In this document: piece after piece, positions 24,672-33,888 of the stretch
Layout: each line of letters starts with the position of its first letter
Numbering within the stretch: the first letter of the stretch is position 1
NCBI GenBank assembly: GCA_964352675.1
Contig: CAYGSN010000012.1
Span: 1 to 64,000, forward strand
DNA length: 64,000 nt
Source: CAYGSN01 sp964352675
GTDB taxonomy: Bacteria > Pseudomonadota > Alphaproteobacteria > Micavibrionales > Micavibrionaceae
Direction of reading: 5' to 3'
Position numbers and translations under genes: made by a program
The notes under the pieces: generated by a model
Told to the model about the DNA's origin: nothing
Seen by the model: only the letters and a program-made list of their open reading frames with translations
Database searches by the model: none

Positions 24672-27287
24672 ATGGCAGATCAACACGTGGGCTTAAGAAA
24701 ATCAGACGCTATGGCGCAAGAAGAAACGATACAAAAACAAGGGTTTATAAAGAGGTTGCAGGGATTTAAACTCCCCAGCCTGAGCCTGCTTGAGTTGGCG
24801 TTTTTATGTCTTGGGTTGATGCTGACCGTGGCGGCGTGCCTGTCTGTCAATGTGTTCTTAAAGCGGCTCATTCACGATGAATATGATCGTATTACCCAGG
24901 ATACGGTCGAGGTTTTGGTGAAAGGCTTTGCCGGACTTGAGAACTCTCTGGACACGATGGCAACAATTTTCACGTTGAGCGAGGATGCCGACGAAATTTT
25001 GATCAATCAGGAAAAGCGTCGATCTATTCCGCATGCCGAGCATTTTGACCAGATTTTGATGATTTATCAGAGCCAGCCATCGCAATGGCAGTTCAAGAAT
25101 ATTCGTATGGACGAGTTGAGCATTCTAAAGAATTTCGACAGTTACAAAATTGAAATCAATCGCGATTTTCTGGCGCATGTTTTGCGGGAAGAATATTTTT
25201 CTGATGACCGTGTGAAGATCTTGCGTGATCCATCATTTTTTGTTTTGAAAGCGCGCGGCAGTTTTCATGATGTTTACGCGCAGCCCTTTGCCTTTATCAG
25301 ACCTGTGGATTTCAGAAATCCTGCTGCCGGTGTTATTGCTGCGGTAACAAACGCGGCCTCAATTTTAAATGATTCATGGCTGCGAGATCATCCTTTGGTT
25401 TCGCGCATTTTAATCCGGGATGTGGAAAGCGGGAAAGAGGTTTATGGATTTTCCCACAAAGAGGCTTCGCAGAGTATTGATTACGGCGATGGGCAGATTT
25501 ACGAGTTTGATATCGGCGGACGAAAATGGGATGTGCGCCTGTCGTTTTTCAAGGAGCAGAAAGTTTACCTGCTGGAAAAACTGCCGCTGTTTATTTTATT
25601 GTTTGGTTTGAGTTTGAGCTTGATTGGCGCGTCTTATGTGCGCAACAACCAGAAGCAATCCTGGCAAATGCGCCGCATGAATGAAACGTTGGAGCAGAAA
25701 AATCAGGAGTTGAACGAGGAGATTTCCAAGCGCGCTTATCTGAATGAATTTCTTGTGCGTTCCGAACGAGAAAACCGAGCGATTATTGATGCGGTTAGTG
25801 ATGTTATTTTTGAAACTGACATTGATGGAAAAATCCTGTTTCTGAACAATACATGGGAGAAGGTAACAGGGTTTGAAATTGAGCAATCCAAGGGGATGGA
25901 TTTGTTTAAAATGCTGCACCCGCAGGACCAGGAGGAGCAGCGCCGGTCCTTCAATAAATTTGTCAATGGCCAGAAAGAAGCCTATCGGAATGTGACGCGG
26001 CTGCGCACGTCGCGCGGGACGTTCCGTTCGATTGAAATTGCGGTGTCCATGGTGCGCCGGGACGAAAGCCAGAATTTGCGTGTTGTGGGGACTTTTACAG
26101 ATGTGGAAGAACGCCGCCGTGCGGAAAAAGCTTTGGTGGAGGCGGATAAGAAATACCGTGCGATTGTTGAGAATGCTGCGGGCGGGATTTATCAGGTTAC
26201 GCCGGAAGGTATTTATTTGAGCGCCAATGCGTCGCTGGCGCGTATTTTAGGCTATGAGAGCCCGGAAAGCCTGATGCGCGGGGTGAAGAACGCCAATGAA
26301 GATATTTACGCTTATGCGCGCCAGCGTGAAGATTTTCTGATACGGCTTGGAGCGGAAAAGGGTGCGCAGAGTTTCGAAACGCAGGCGCTGAAGAAGTCTG
26401 GTGAAAAAATCTGGGTGAATGAATCCGTTCGGGCAGTTTATGACGACGAGGGGAATGTCCTGTATTATGAGGGCGCGATGGAAGACATCACCGCGCGCAA
26501 AGAGTCGGAGCAGGCGTTGAAAGAGGCCAAGGTGCATTCGGACCTGGCCAACCGGGCGAAGTCAGAATTCCTGGCCAATATGTCGCACGAGCTTCGCACG
26601 CCACTGAATGCAATTATCGGGTTTTCCGAGATTATTATGAAGGAAACCTTCGGGAAGATCGATCAGGAAGCCTATAAAGAATACGCGCTGGATATTCACA
26701 ATAGCGGTAAAAACCTTCTGAAGATTATCTCCGAGATCCTGGATATTTCCAAGATCGAAGCGCATGAGCGACACTTGAAAGAAGATGTTCTGGATCTGGG
26801 CGCAATTGTGGATTCTGCAGTAAGTTTGCTGCGCCCTAAAGCTGTGACTCGCCAGTTATCATTGCACAACAACATCGCCGAGCTGCCGAAGTTGATCGGT
26901 GAAGAGGTCGCGATCAAGCAGATTTTTCTCAACCTTCTCTCCAATGCGATCAAGTTTACGCCATCCGGCGGGAGTGTGACCATCAACGGCGATGTAATGG
27001 ATGATGGCGGTGTAAGGATTTCAATTACCGATACGGGGGTTGGGCTGACCGAAGAAGAGGTGGAGCGTGCGCTCTCTCCGTTTGGGCAGCTTGACAACGC
27101 GATGGCACGAGACAATGGCGGTACGGGGCTGGGGCTGACGCTGGTGGATGCGCTTGTGGAGTTGCACGGCGGTGCGTTTGACCTGGTTTCACAAAAGGGG
27201 ATTGGAACAACCGCAAGCATTATCTTCCCTGTGGAGCGTGTGATGATTGGCAACGATCCTGTCGAGGTTAAGAAAGAGATTCATTAA
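24672..27287 (+). CDS. PAS-domain sensor histidine kinase
   Basis: Membrane-bound kinase, 871 residues. TM1 lies near residues 38-60, a large extracytoplasmic sensor follows (about 65-295), then TM2 (PLFILLFGLSLSLIGASYV), a short coiled coil, two PAS domains (roughly 365-480 and 490-610), the phospho-acceptor His639 (ANMSHELRTPLNAIIGFSEI) and HATPase_c (NLLSNAIKFTP, DTGVGL, GGTGLGLTL). No receiver domain and no adjacent regulator, so it is an orphan or phosphorelay kinase. The start is uncertain: TTG 24657, ATG 24672 and ATG 24711 are all possible, none with a good ribosome site. Confidence 0.92.
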   Translation: MADQHVGLRKSDAMAQEETIQKQGFIKRLQGFKLPSLSLLELAFLCLGLMLTVAACLSVNVFLKRLIHDEYDRITQDTVEVLVKGFAGLENSLDTMATIFTLSEDADEILINQEKRRSIPHAEHFDQILMIYQSQPSQWQFKNIRMDELSILKNFDSYKIEINRDFLAHVLREEYFSDDRVKILRDPSFFVLKARGSFHDVYAQPFAFIRPVDFRNPAAGVIAAVTNAASILNDSWLRDHPLVSRILIRDVESGKEVYGFSHKEASQSIDYGDGQIYEFDIGGRKWDVRLSFFKEQKVYLLEKLPLFILLFGLSLSLIGASYVRNNQKQSWQMRRMNETLEQKNQELNEEISKRAYLNEFLVRSERENRAIIDAVSDVIFETDIDGKILFLNNTWEKVTGFEIEQSKGMDLFKMLHPQDQEEQRRSFNKFVNGQKEAYRNVTRLRTSRGTFRSIEIAVSMVRRDESQNLRVVGTFTDVEERRRAEKALVEADKKYRAIVENAAGGIYQVTPEGIYLSANASLARILGYESPESLMRGVKNANEDIYAYARQREDFLIRLGAEKGAQSFETQALKKSGEKIWVNESVRAVYDDEGNVLYYEGAMEDITARKESEQALKEAKVHSDLANRAKSEFLANMSHELRTPLNAIIGFSEIIMKETFGKIDQEAYKEYALDIHNSGKNLLKIISEILDISKIEAHERHLKEDVLDLGAIVDSAVSLLRPKAVTRQLSLHNNIAELPKLIGEEVAIKQIFLNLLSNAIKFTPSGGSVTINGDVMDDGGVRISITDTGVGLTEEEVERALSPFGQLDNAMARDNGGTGLGLTLVDALVELHGGAFDLVSQKGIGTTASIIFPVERVMIGNDPVEVKKEIH

Positions 27288-27296
27288 AAAGAACGG

Positions 27297-27944
27297 CTAG
27301 AAGAAACGGTGTAGTATCTCTTCCGCGTCTTCTTTATCAATTTCCAGCGCTTTTTTACAAATGTCGAACGGAAATCCGGCCCGCGCCAGCGCAGCAAGAT
27401 CGCGTTCGTTTTGCTTGTCGGTATCATCCGGGGTTTTTGTGCGGAATGGACCAAGGCGCCGTTTGCGTGCGGTCTTCACAGCGGCGCGCAGCTCCGGATC
27501 AATGGTGTTATCAGGATCGGTGTTAAGCGCGGCCTGATGCTCTTCGTGGTTTTGCAGTTTTTTCTGAGTCAAATCATCAGAGATTCCTTTTTCCTTCATC
27601 TTCATGAGGACGGCCCGGCGGGATTTTCCGGAGCGGCGCAGGGAGTTTACCATGCCTTCGGTATAGAGTTCGTCGTTGAGGAGTCCGGCGGCGCAAAACT
27701 TTTCCACCAGAGCCTCAACCATTTTTTCGCAGTCTTCATAATTTTGATCGGTATGATGGAGGCAGGATTTTTTGACCTTGCGCAACATAACCCGGCGGAA
27801 GTTTTGGGCACTTGATGCATAGCGCTGGAGGTAATATAGCCCGGAATTGTGCAGGTAGGTTTCAGTGATCTTTTTGGGTGTTTTTATTTTTCTTCCGCCT
27901 GAAGTCGGTTTTTGCGCGGAATTTTTTTGAGACTTGATATTCAT
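27297..27944 (-). CDS. recX: Regulatory protein RecX
   Basis: RecA modulator of the RecX family, 215 residues. Recognisable segments are YLHNSGLYYLQRYASSAQNFRRVMLRKV near the N-terminus and the three-helix repeats (LLNDELYTEGMVNSLRRSGKSRRAVLMKMKEKGI). The N-terminus is a basic, disordered leader. The C-terminal third is a longer, charged linker ending FPFDICKKALEID. recA is not in the window. It is convergent with the PAS kinase. Confidence 0.88.
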   Translation of the reverse strand: MNIKSQKNSAQKPTSGGRKIKTPKKITETYLHNSGLYYLQRYASSAQNFRRVMLRKVKKSCLHHTDQNYEDCEKMVEALVEKFCAAGLLNDELYTEGMVNSLRRSGKSRRAVLMKMKEKGISDDLTQKKLQNHEEHQAALNTDPDNTIDPELRAAVKTARKRRLGPFRTKTPDDTDKQNERDLAALARAGFPFDICKKALEIDKEDAEEILHRFF

Positions 27945-28004
27945 GGCAGACGCTATAAGTATTAGTGCTTGTTAATCTTCAAGGTTAAAGGTAGCAGGAA
28001 AACC

Positions 28005-28823
28005 ATGACACAGCCACAGCCCATTCCCTCAGACAGTTTAAAGCCGCGCGCCATCGGGTTGGTGAATGTAATTGGCCTGCAAACACTTGTGAAGCGAGAA
28101 ATTGGACGATTTTTGAAAGTTTATACGCAAACCATTATTGCGCCCGTGGTGACGACCTTGCTGTATTATACGATTTTTGCCCTCGCCTTTGGTGGAATTG
28201 CGCGGAAGGTTGGCGACATTCCGTTTCTGGAATTCCTGGCACCCGGTTTAATTATGATGACGATGGTCCAAAATGCCTTTGCCAATACATCGTCTTCTGT
28301 TGTGATCTCAAAGGTACAAGGCAATATCGTTGATGTTTTGATGCCGCCGCTCTCGGCGCTGGAAATTTACTTGGGTTATGTGGCCGGTTCGGTTTTTCGG
28401 GGGCTTGTGGTTGGAGTTATGACCGTTACGGTCATGGCGTTTTTTATCGAGATTCATATTCATTCACTGTTTATAGTCTTCGCCTTTGCCGTTCTGGGCA
28501 CGATGATGCTTGGCTCTTTGGGGTTGGCAGCCGGAATCTGGTCGGAGAAGTTCGACCATATCGCCGCCGTGACAAATTTTATCGTTACGCCGCTGACATT
28601 CCTTTCGGGGACGTTTTATTCAATGAGCAGCCTGCCGCAAATGTGGCAGTCTATAGCGCTGTATAATCCGTTCTTTTACATGATTGACGGGTTCCGCGCC
28701 GGTTTCATCGCGCAGGCCGATGCACATATCTATGACGGGCTTGCGGTGCTTGTTGCCGTGAATATCGTGCTGACGGCGCTGTGCCTGTGGATGCTGCGCA
28801 GTGGCTATAAAATCAAAAGCTAA
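28005..28823 (+). CDS. ABC-2 type transporter permease
   Basis: Six-helix permease subunit (272 residues) of the YadH/NodJ-like ABC-2 family. Characteristic parts are YTQTIIAPVVTTLLYYTIFALAFGG, the central APGLIMMTMVQNAFANTSSSVV and the late LTFLSGTFYSMSSLPQMWQ and YNPFFYMIDGFRAGF. The ATG at 28005 is used because AGGAAA precedes it. The usual neighbouring ATPase gene is absent: recX lies upstream in the opposite orientation and hslO follows. Substrate is unknown; relatives export lipids, glycans or drugs. Confidence 0.9.
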   Translation: MTQPQPIPSDSLKPRAIGLVNVIGLQTLVKREIGRFLKVYTQTIIAPVVTTLLYYTIFALAFGGIARKVGDIPFLEFLAPGLIMMTMVQNAFANTSSSVVISKVQGNIVDVLMPPLSALEIYLGYVAGSVFRGLVVGVMTVTVMAFFIEIHIHSLFIVFAFAVLGTMMLGSLGLAAGIWSEKFDHIAAVTNFIVTPLTFLSGTFYSMSSLPQMWQSIALYNPFFYMIDGFRAGFIAQADAHIYDGLAVLVAVNIVLTALCLWMLRSGYKIKS

Positions 28824-28880
28824 ACAAGCTTAGCCATAATTCATATGTTTTCTAATTTTTCATGATATAATGGACGTAAG

Positions 28881-29888
28881 ATGGACGAAAAACATCATGA
28901 CAGAGCCTTAGAAAAAGGCGACGATTTTTCTGATGCTGACGACAACGTCATTCAGAATTTCCGGCTCGAGGAAACCAATTTGAGAGGCCGCGCGGTCAGG
29001 CTCGGCAGCGTTCTGGACGAGGTGCTCCAGCCACATGATTATCCCCTGCCGGTGGCGCATCTGGTGGCGGAAACGATGACCTTGGCGCTCCTGCTGTCTT
29101 CCATGTTGAAATATAACGGTATTTTTACGCTTCAGACCAGCGGGGACGGCCCGATCAAAATGCTGGTGGCCGATGTGACCTCGGACGGTCAGGTGCGTGC
29201 CTGTGCTAGTTTTGACGAGGAGCGCCTGCAACACGCGCGGGAACAGTTGGAGGCTCTGAAGACCGTGGAAGGCTCGCAGAACCATCTGGCGCAATATCTG
29301 GGCAAGGGCTATATCGCTTTTACAGTGGACCAGGGAGCACAGACGGAGCGGTATCAGGGGATTGTGGAGCTGAAGGGCGCCTCGCTGACCGATTGTGTAC
29401 AGCATTATTTCAGCCAGTCCGAACAGATCGGCACCGCCATTAAGATGGCTGCGGGGCTGCGCGATGGTATTTGGCGATCAGGTGGGATGATGGTTCAGCG
29501 TATGCCGGAGCACGATCCGAATTTTTACGACAATGCTGGGAATCTGGAGGAGGATGATTGGCGCCGCACAATGATCTTACTCGATAGCTGTAAAGAGGAT
29601 GAGATCCTTAGCCCTGAGCTGCATTCCAATGCGCTTTTGTACCGCTTGTTTCATGAGGAAGGGGTGCGGGTGTTTGAACCTGTTCATGTCCGGAAAGGCT
29701 GCCGCTGTGATTCCGATAAGGTAAAACGCATTATTGCCTCTATGGATGAAGAGGAAATAGAGTATATGGCCCAAGACGGCAGGATTGAAATGCGCTGTGA
29801 ATTTTGCAGTCGGGATTTTGTTTTTGATTTGGATGAACTTAAGGCGCATAATAAGGCCAAGGTAATGGCCGATGCCAAAACCGACTAG
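28881..29888 (+). CDS. hslO: Hsp33 redox-activated chaperone
   Basis: Holdase that is switched on by oxidative unfolding. It is 335 residues with the complete zinc switch: Cys274-X-Cys276 and Cys306-X2-Cys309, the CxC/CxxC arrangement of Hsp33. The N-terminal core contains RGRAVRLGSVLDEVL, and the substrate-contact region includes DCVQHYFSQSEQIGT. An N-terminal acidic leader of about 25 residues is longer than in E. coli, as in other alphaproteobacteria. Confidence 0.95.
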   Translation: MDEKHHDRALEKGDDFSDADDNVIQNFRLEETNLRGRAVRLGSVLDEVLQPHDYPLPVAHLVAETMTLALLLSSMLKYNGIFTLQTSGDGPIKMLVADVTSDGQVRACASFDEERLQHAREQLEALKTVEGSQNHLAQYLGKGYIAFTVDQGAQTERYQGIVELKGASLTDCVQHYFSQSEQIGTAIKMAAGLRDGIWRSGGMMVQRMPEHDPNFYDNAGNLEEDDWRRTMILLDSCKEDEILSPELHSNALLYRLFHEEGVRVFEPVHVRKGCRCDSDKVKRIIASMDEEEIEYMAQDGRIEMRCEFCSRDFVFDLDELKAHNKAKVMADAKTD

Positions 29889-29924
29889 CTTTGCCCCGCG
29901 TTCACTCAAAACTTGTTTTAAGCC

Positions 29925-30500
29925 ATGCTCCGATTGATATTTCCGCTTATTGTCAGCCTGTTTTTCCTGCCTTTTGTGCAGGGCTGTACATCTATGCCGA
30001 GCCCTGCGGGTAAGCCTGTTGCGGCGGCCACATTCGACCATATACGGCCAAAGCCGGTGAATGTGCGTTCTATCGCTCTGGAGGTGAAGCCGCAGACCCA
30101 GAGCGCTCCGTTTTTTCAGCCTGTTAGCGCGGCGGCGGAATCATATTTCCGTACACGCTTTTCCGCGCGCGGGGCCAAGGACAGCCTAAAGGTTACGGTC
30201 GAGCAGGCCGATGTGACGCAGGGGTATGAGAATTCAACTCAGAAAGTGACAAACTTCATGGGGGTAGGTGGGTTTGATGTTTATAACCTGATTGTCCAGG
30301 TGCGTCTGGAGCACATGGATGAGCAGGGATATATTCGTCACGGCCGTGTGGTGACGGCACGCCGCCATATCAAGATATCCGAACATGCATCTTTGGCTGA
30401 GCGCGAGCAGCGTCAATTGGAAGGCATGGAGGCGTTGTTTGGCGAACTCGATAAGCAGGTTGAAAACGTCGTGCTTGAGGATATGAAGCTGCGAATTTAA
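29925..30500 (+). CDS. Putative lipoprotein
   Basis: Envelope lipoprotein of unknown function, 191 residues. The signal peptide ends in the lipobox VQGC (Cys21), so it is a substrate for Lgt encoded at 11.6 kb. The mature part contains a beta-strand VRSIALEVKPQ and a segment typical of lipoproteins that assemble with ring or pilus components (SLKVTVEQADVTQ), but no family assignment is safe. Its stop overlaps the convergent trkH stop by four bases. Confidence 0.78.
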   Translation: MLRLIFPLIVSLFFLPFVQGCTSMPSPAGKPVAAATFDHIRPKPVNVRSIALEVKPQTQSAPFFQPVSAAAESYFRTRFSARGAKDSLKVTVEQADVTQGYENSTQKVTNFMGVGGFDVYNLIVQVRLEHMDEQGYIRHGRVVTARRHIKISEHASLAEREQRQLEGMEALFGELDKQVENVVLEDMKLRI

Positions 30501-31954
30501 TTCTTCCAGAAATGTGGCGTAAGAAGGATCAGGGCTGTGAATAGTTCCAGTCGCCCCAATAACATTGAAAGACTCATGATCCAGAGAGCGGAATCCGGCA
30601 TTGCTGCGAAATGACCTGGCGTTCCGACTGTTGCGCCCAGCCCCGGCCCGACATTGGCCAAAGAGGTTGCGGTGCTGGAGAGGGCGGTTAGCAAATCCAC
30701 ACCTGTGGCCGACATTGCAACCACTCCTAAGATGAAAAGAGAAGAAAACAGCAGGAAAAAGCTCATTACCGAGATAATGGCATCACGCGGAATGGGGCTT
30801 CCGCCGTAATTCGGCACAAACACACCGCTGGGGTGAATCAGTTTTTTGATCTGGGTTTTGGCGACAGAATATAAGACCTGAAACCGGAAGACTTTAATGC
30901 CACAAGTGGTCGAACCGGCGCAACCTCCCACCACCATCAGGAAGAGCAAAAGCGCGATCGGAAAGCCGCCCCAGGCCGAGACATCGGCGTTGGTATAGCC
31001 TGTTCCTGTCATAAAGGAAATTACGCTAAAGAGGGATACTTTTAGGGCTTTCCAGAGGCTGAAATCCATATAGATAAGAAGATAAGAAACCAGTAAAACT
31101 GTACTGAACGCTATGATGGAGAGATACGCACGGACCTGTGAGTCTTTAAGCAGCGCCCCTGTGTCGCCTCGCAGCGCACGCATGTAAAGAATAAATGGCA
31201 TGCCGCCCAGAGTCATGAATATGATTGCTACAATCTCTGGACCTGCATTGTCCAGATGCTCAAACGAGCTGGAAAAATTTGAATAGCCGCCAGTGGCAAG
31301 CGTTGTCATCGCATGGCATATAGCATCAAAAGGTACAAAGCCAACAAACATGTAGGCGATGGCGCAAATGAAGGTTAGGGCCAGATAGATTGTCCCAATC
31401 GCCGTAGCAAGTTGCTTTGCGCGGGGCAGGGCCTTTTCACGCTCTGTAGACTCATTGCGAAAAAGCTGCATGCCGCCGACTTTGAGGAAGGGCAGCACCC
31501 CGATCGCCATAACGATGATACCAATTCCACCCAGCCATTGCAGGATAGCGCGCCAGAGCAAAATGCCGGGCGGAGAGTGATCAAGATCCTGCATCACAGT
31601 CGCGCCGGTTGTAGTCACGCCGGAGGTGGCTTCGAAGAATGCTTTGGTAAAGCTCATATCCATATGCGAAAACTTGAACGGCAGTGCGGCGAACAGAGAA
31701 ATACTGACCCAGCTGGCGAAGGTCAGGAGGAAGAGCTGGCGCAGGTTCATTTTAAATTCCTGCATGGTGTTGGTCAGAATGAGGGCGCCGCCAAAAAAGG
31801 CTGTGAGTGTGATGCACAGGAAGAAAACTTTCCAGTCCTGATGTCCAAGATATAGGTCCGCCATCATCGGCAGGATCATGGCAATTGCAAGAATAGAGAG
31901 CAATACACCGATCGTGTAGAGAATGGGCTGGAGGTCAAGTGATGCAAGTCTCAT
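30497..31954 (-). CDS. trkH: TrkH-family potassium uptake protein
   Basis: K+ translocating subunit, 485 residues with the four M1-P-M2 repeats. The pore loops are visible as SGVTTTGATV, TTLATGGYSN, SFMTGTGYTN and TSLANVGPGLG. The TrkA regulatory subunit is not encoded nearby. A gap of 180 bases, including the ompA terminator, separates it from the upstream gene on the same strand, so it should have its own promoter. Confidence 0.95.
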   Translation of the reverse strand: MRLASLDLQPILYTIGVLLSILAIAMILPMMADLYLGHQDWKVFFLCITLTAFFGGALILTNTMQEFKMNLRQLFLLTFASWVSISLFAALPFKFSHMDMSFTKAFFEATSGVTTTGATVMQDLDHSPPGILLWRAILQWLGGIGIIVMAIGVLPFLKVGGMQLFRNESTEREKALPRAKQLATAIGTIYLALTFICAIAYMFVGFVPFDAICHAMTTLATGGYSNFSSSFEHLDNAGPEIVAIIFMTLGGMPFILYMRALRGDTGALLKDSQVRAYLSIIAFSTVLLVSYLLIYMDFSLWKALKVSLFSVISFMTGTGYTNADVSAWGGFPIALLLFLMVVGGCAGSTTCGIKVFRFQVLYSVAKTQIKKLIHPSGVFVPNYGGSPIPRDAIISVMSFFLLFSSLFILGVVAMSATGVDLLTALSSTATSLANVGPGLGATVGTPGHFAAMPDSALWIMSLSMLLGRLELFTALILLTPHFWKN

Positions 31955-32039
31955 GAGGCAATGTGCCTGTCCTGTGTAGTTTTAGGGCTATAGTTTTCTT
32001 ATAAAGTAATTGGCTAAATACGGCCAAAGCATAATCCAT

Positions 32040-32084
32040 TTCAATAAAATAAAAGCCGGAGCAAAATTAAGTGCCCCGGCTTTT
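32040..32084 (-). terminator. Rho-independent terminator of the OmpA-family gene
   Basis: On the minus strand AAAAGCCGG and CCGGCTTTT pair (outer stem 32084-32051) around a loop that can itself extend the stem by a GCA/TGC pair set; ATTTTATTTTAT follows. It begins 51 bases past the stop of the OmpA-family gene. Confidence 0.8.
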
Positions 32085-32134
32085 GAATTTGATAACTGTA
32101 ATCGTTTACTATATCCCGTCACCAAAAAAGGGGA

Positions 32135-33049
32135 TTAGTTAAACGAAATATTCACACGGCGGTTGGCCGGTTCTCGCACATTGTCAGGGGTCGGCACCAG
32201 CAATTCGCTTTCGCCCCTCGCATCGACATTGATCATGTCGGCGGAAATTCCGCGCTCAACCAACGCATCGCGCACGTTATTGGCGCGTTTGAACGCCAGT
32301 CGCTTGTTATAATCGGTCGGGCCGGATGTGTCCGCATGTCCCACAACATTGATGGAGGTTGGTGGGTTTTTTGCCACTTCCTGTGATACAGCATCAAGAA
32401 CGTTCAGTGCGCCGGCTGTCAGGTTGCTTTTATCCCAGTCAAAGAAAACCAGATAAACCGCGTTCTCAGGCTGCATCGGCTGGGAGGCGTCCACATCAAA
32501 CGGGGAAAACGTATCCGCAACAGGAGCAGCTTCTGCCGGAACGGGCTGTAGCATGCCTTCAAGCTGGTTCATTGCATCCAGGAATTCGTTTTTACACTGA
32601 ATGTCACGGCCTTTGAGATTTTCCTCTTCGCGCTCGATCCAGCAATCGAACTTGGCTTGCGCTCTCGCCGCCAGGGCGGGAGCAGTTTCGCGCGCACCCA
32701 AATCATAAGCGATGATGAGGCGGCCGCGTGCAGCGCCCAGCTCTTCGATTTGCGGTTCGGTCAGGTTCCAGTCAGCAATCGGCTCAGGCAGAACCTCGGC
32801 ACCGGTTGCGGCGGCCAGACCCTTGCGGGCGAAATGCAGCGAATCGGGGTAATCAAATTCGTCACTCAATTCGCTATTGGCAAAAACTCTATATTCGTTG
32901 GTCAGGGCCTGCGTAAAGGGGCTGCCGACAGCATTGGCATCATTGAGCGCTTCCACTTCGCTGAAGCTGGTGAAGGCTGTACAGCCGCCTGTCAGGGCAG
33001 TAACCGCAATCAGGGCCATTGTTAAAAAAGTCTGACGAAAGGATGTCAT
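32135..33049 (-). CDS. OmpA-family lipoprotein
   Basis: Outer-membrane peptidoglycan-anchoring protein, 304 residues. The signal peptide ends in TGGC (Cys23), a near-canonical lipobox. The middle is helical and Ala-rich. The C-terminal OmpA domain (about 195-304) begins VYLVFFDWDKSNLT and has GHADTSGPTDYNKRLAFKRANNVRDAL and the closing RRVNISF, with the diaminopimelate-binding Asp and Arg in place. GAGGAA precedes the ATG. It has its own terminator and is monocistronic. Confidence 0.92.
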   Translation of the reverse strand: MTSFRQTFLTMALIAVTALTGGCTAFTSFSEVEALNDANAVGSPFTQALTNEYRVFANSELSDEFDYPDSLHFARKGLAAATGAEVLPEPIADWNLTEPQIEELGAARGRLIIAYDLGARETAPALAARAQAKFDCWIEREEENLKGRDIQCKNEFLDAMNQLEGMLQPVPAEAAPVADTFSPFDVDASQPMQPENAVYLVFFDWDKSNLTAGALNVLDAVSQEVAKNPPTSINVVGHADTSGPTDYNKRLAFKRANNVRDALVERGISADMINVDARGESELLVPTPDNVREPANRRVNISFN

Positions 33050-33321
33050 GTTCTATTCCTCGTGCTGGTGTGAACTCACGCTTTTTAGGCGTCTCTAATG
33101 TTTTAGCTTAGTTCCTAGCTTTTTAAAACTGATTGCGTCTCTTGTAAAGAGCGCATTTTTTTTTGAGAGATTTTTTCAACAATCTAAATCTTTGAAGCCT
33201 CTACGGTTTTTTACAAATGCTGCCCCGCCGGAGGAGAATTTTCTTGACGGCGGGCGGAAAAGCTTTAATTCTTCCGGGCATTAATAAGATTGTGCAATCG
33301 CCTGATTGCCGGGGATATTGA
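33050..33321. other. Divergent intergenic region with a GC-rich inverted repeat
   Basis: This 272-base gap separates the ompA-type gene (leftward) from the DJ-1-like gene (rightward). CCCGCCG (33224-33230) and CGGCGGG (33248-33254) form a perfect 7-bp inverted repeat with a 17-base loop. A T-rich tract lies at 33158-33178. Also present is TTGTGCA (33291-33297), the same heptamer as upstream of the PHA genes. No clean promoter pair and no RNA gene were recognised. Confidence 0.35.
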
Positions 33322-33888
33322 ATGAATCGCTCAATGCTGGGTAAGAAAATTGCCGTTCTCGTGGCCAGTGGGTTTAACGAGGCCGATCTGGTCTTGCTGC
33401 AGAAAACACTGCAGAGCGCAGGCGCGACATTGCGCCTGATCGGCATGGACCACGGTCTTGTGAACGGCTGGGAAGGTGCCGGGTGGGGGCAGCATTTTGC
33501 CTCGGATCAGGCTATGAACTCTGCTTTGGTGTCTGATTTTTGCGCCCTTGTCATTCCCGGCGGCGCGCGGAGCATCAGTAAGCTGAAGCTCACCGAACAT
33601 ACGCGCCGTTTGTTAAACGGATTTATTGAGGCGGACAAGCCTGTTTTGTTGCTGGAAGAGGCGGTGGAGCTTTTGGGTTTTGCAGGATGTGCAGAGGGGC
33701 GCGTGGTTGCCGGACCGAAAAAATCCTGTGCCGAAGCTGCAAAAGCGGGAGCAAAGATTTCTGCTGAGAATTTGTGTGCGGATGGTCAGTTGTTCACAGC
33801 CACGACCAGTGGTTTTCAAAGGCCGACCACCATTCGCGCTGCCGCGCAGTTTCTGGCCGGACACAATATAATGGAAGAGGCGGCATAA
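33322..33888 (+). CDS. DJ-1/PfpI-fold protein without the usual cysteine
   Basis: Type 1 glutamine-amidotransferase-fold protein, 188 residues, resembling the C-terminal domain of large catalases and ElbB/DJ-1 relatives: KIAVLVASGFNEADLVLLQKTLQ, then MDHGLVNGWEGAGWGQHF and ALVIPGGARSISKL. The nucleophile-elbow position, where active members have Cys, reads LLLEEAVELLG, so classical DJ-1 catalysis is unlikely. The stop is followed directly by the prfB ATG (TAA-ATG), so the two are co-translated. Confidence 0.85.
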   Translation: MNRSMLGKKIAVLVASGFNEADLVLLQKTLQSAGATLRLIGMDHGLVNGWEGAGWGQHFASDQAMNSALVSDFCALVIPGGARSISKLKLTEHTRRLLNGFIEADKPVLLLEEAVELLGFAGCAEGRVVAGPKKSCAEAAKAGAKISAENLCADGQLFTATTSGFQRPTTIRAAAQFLAGHNIMEEAA

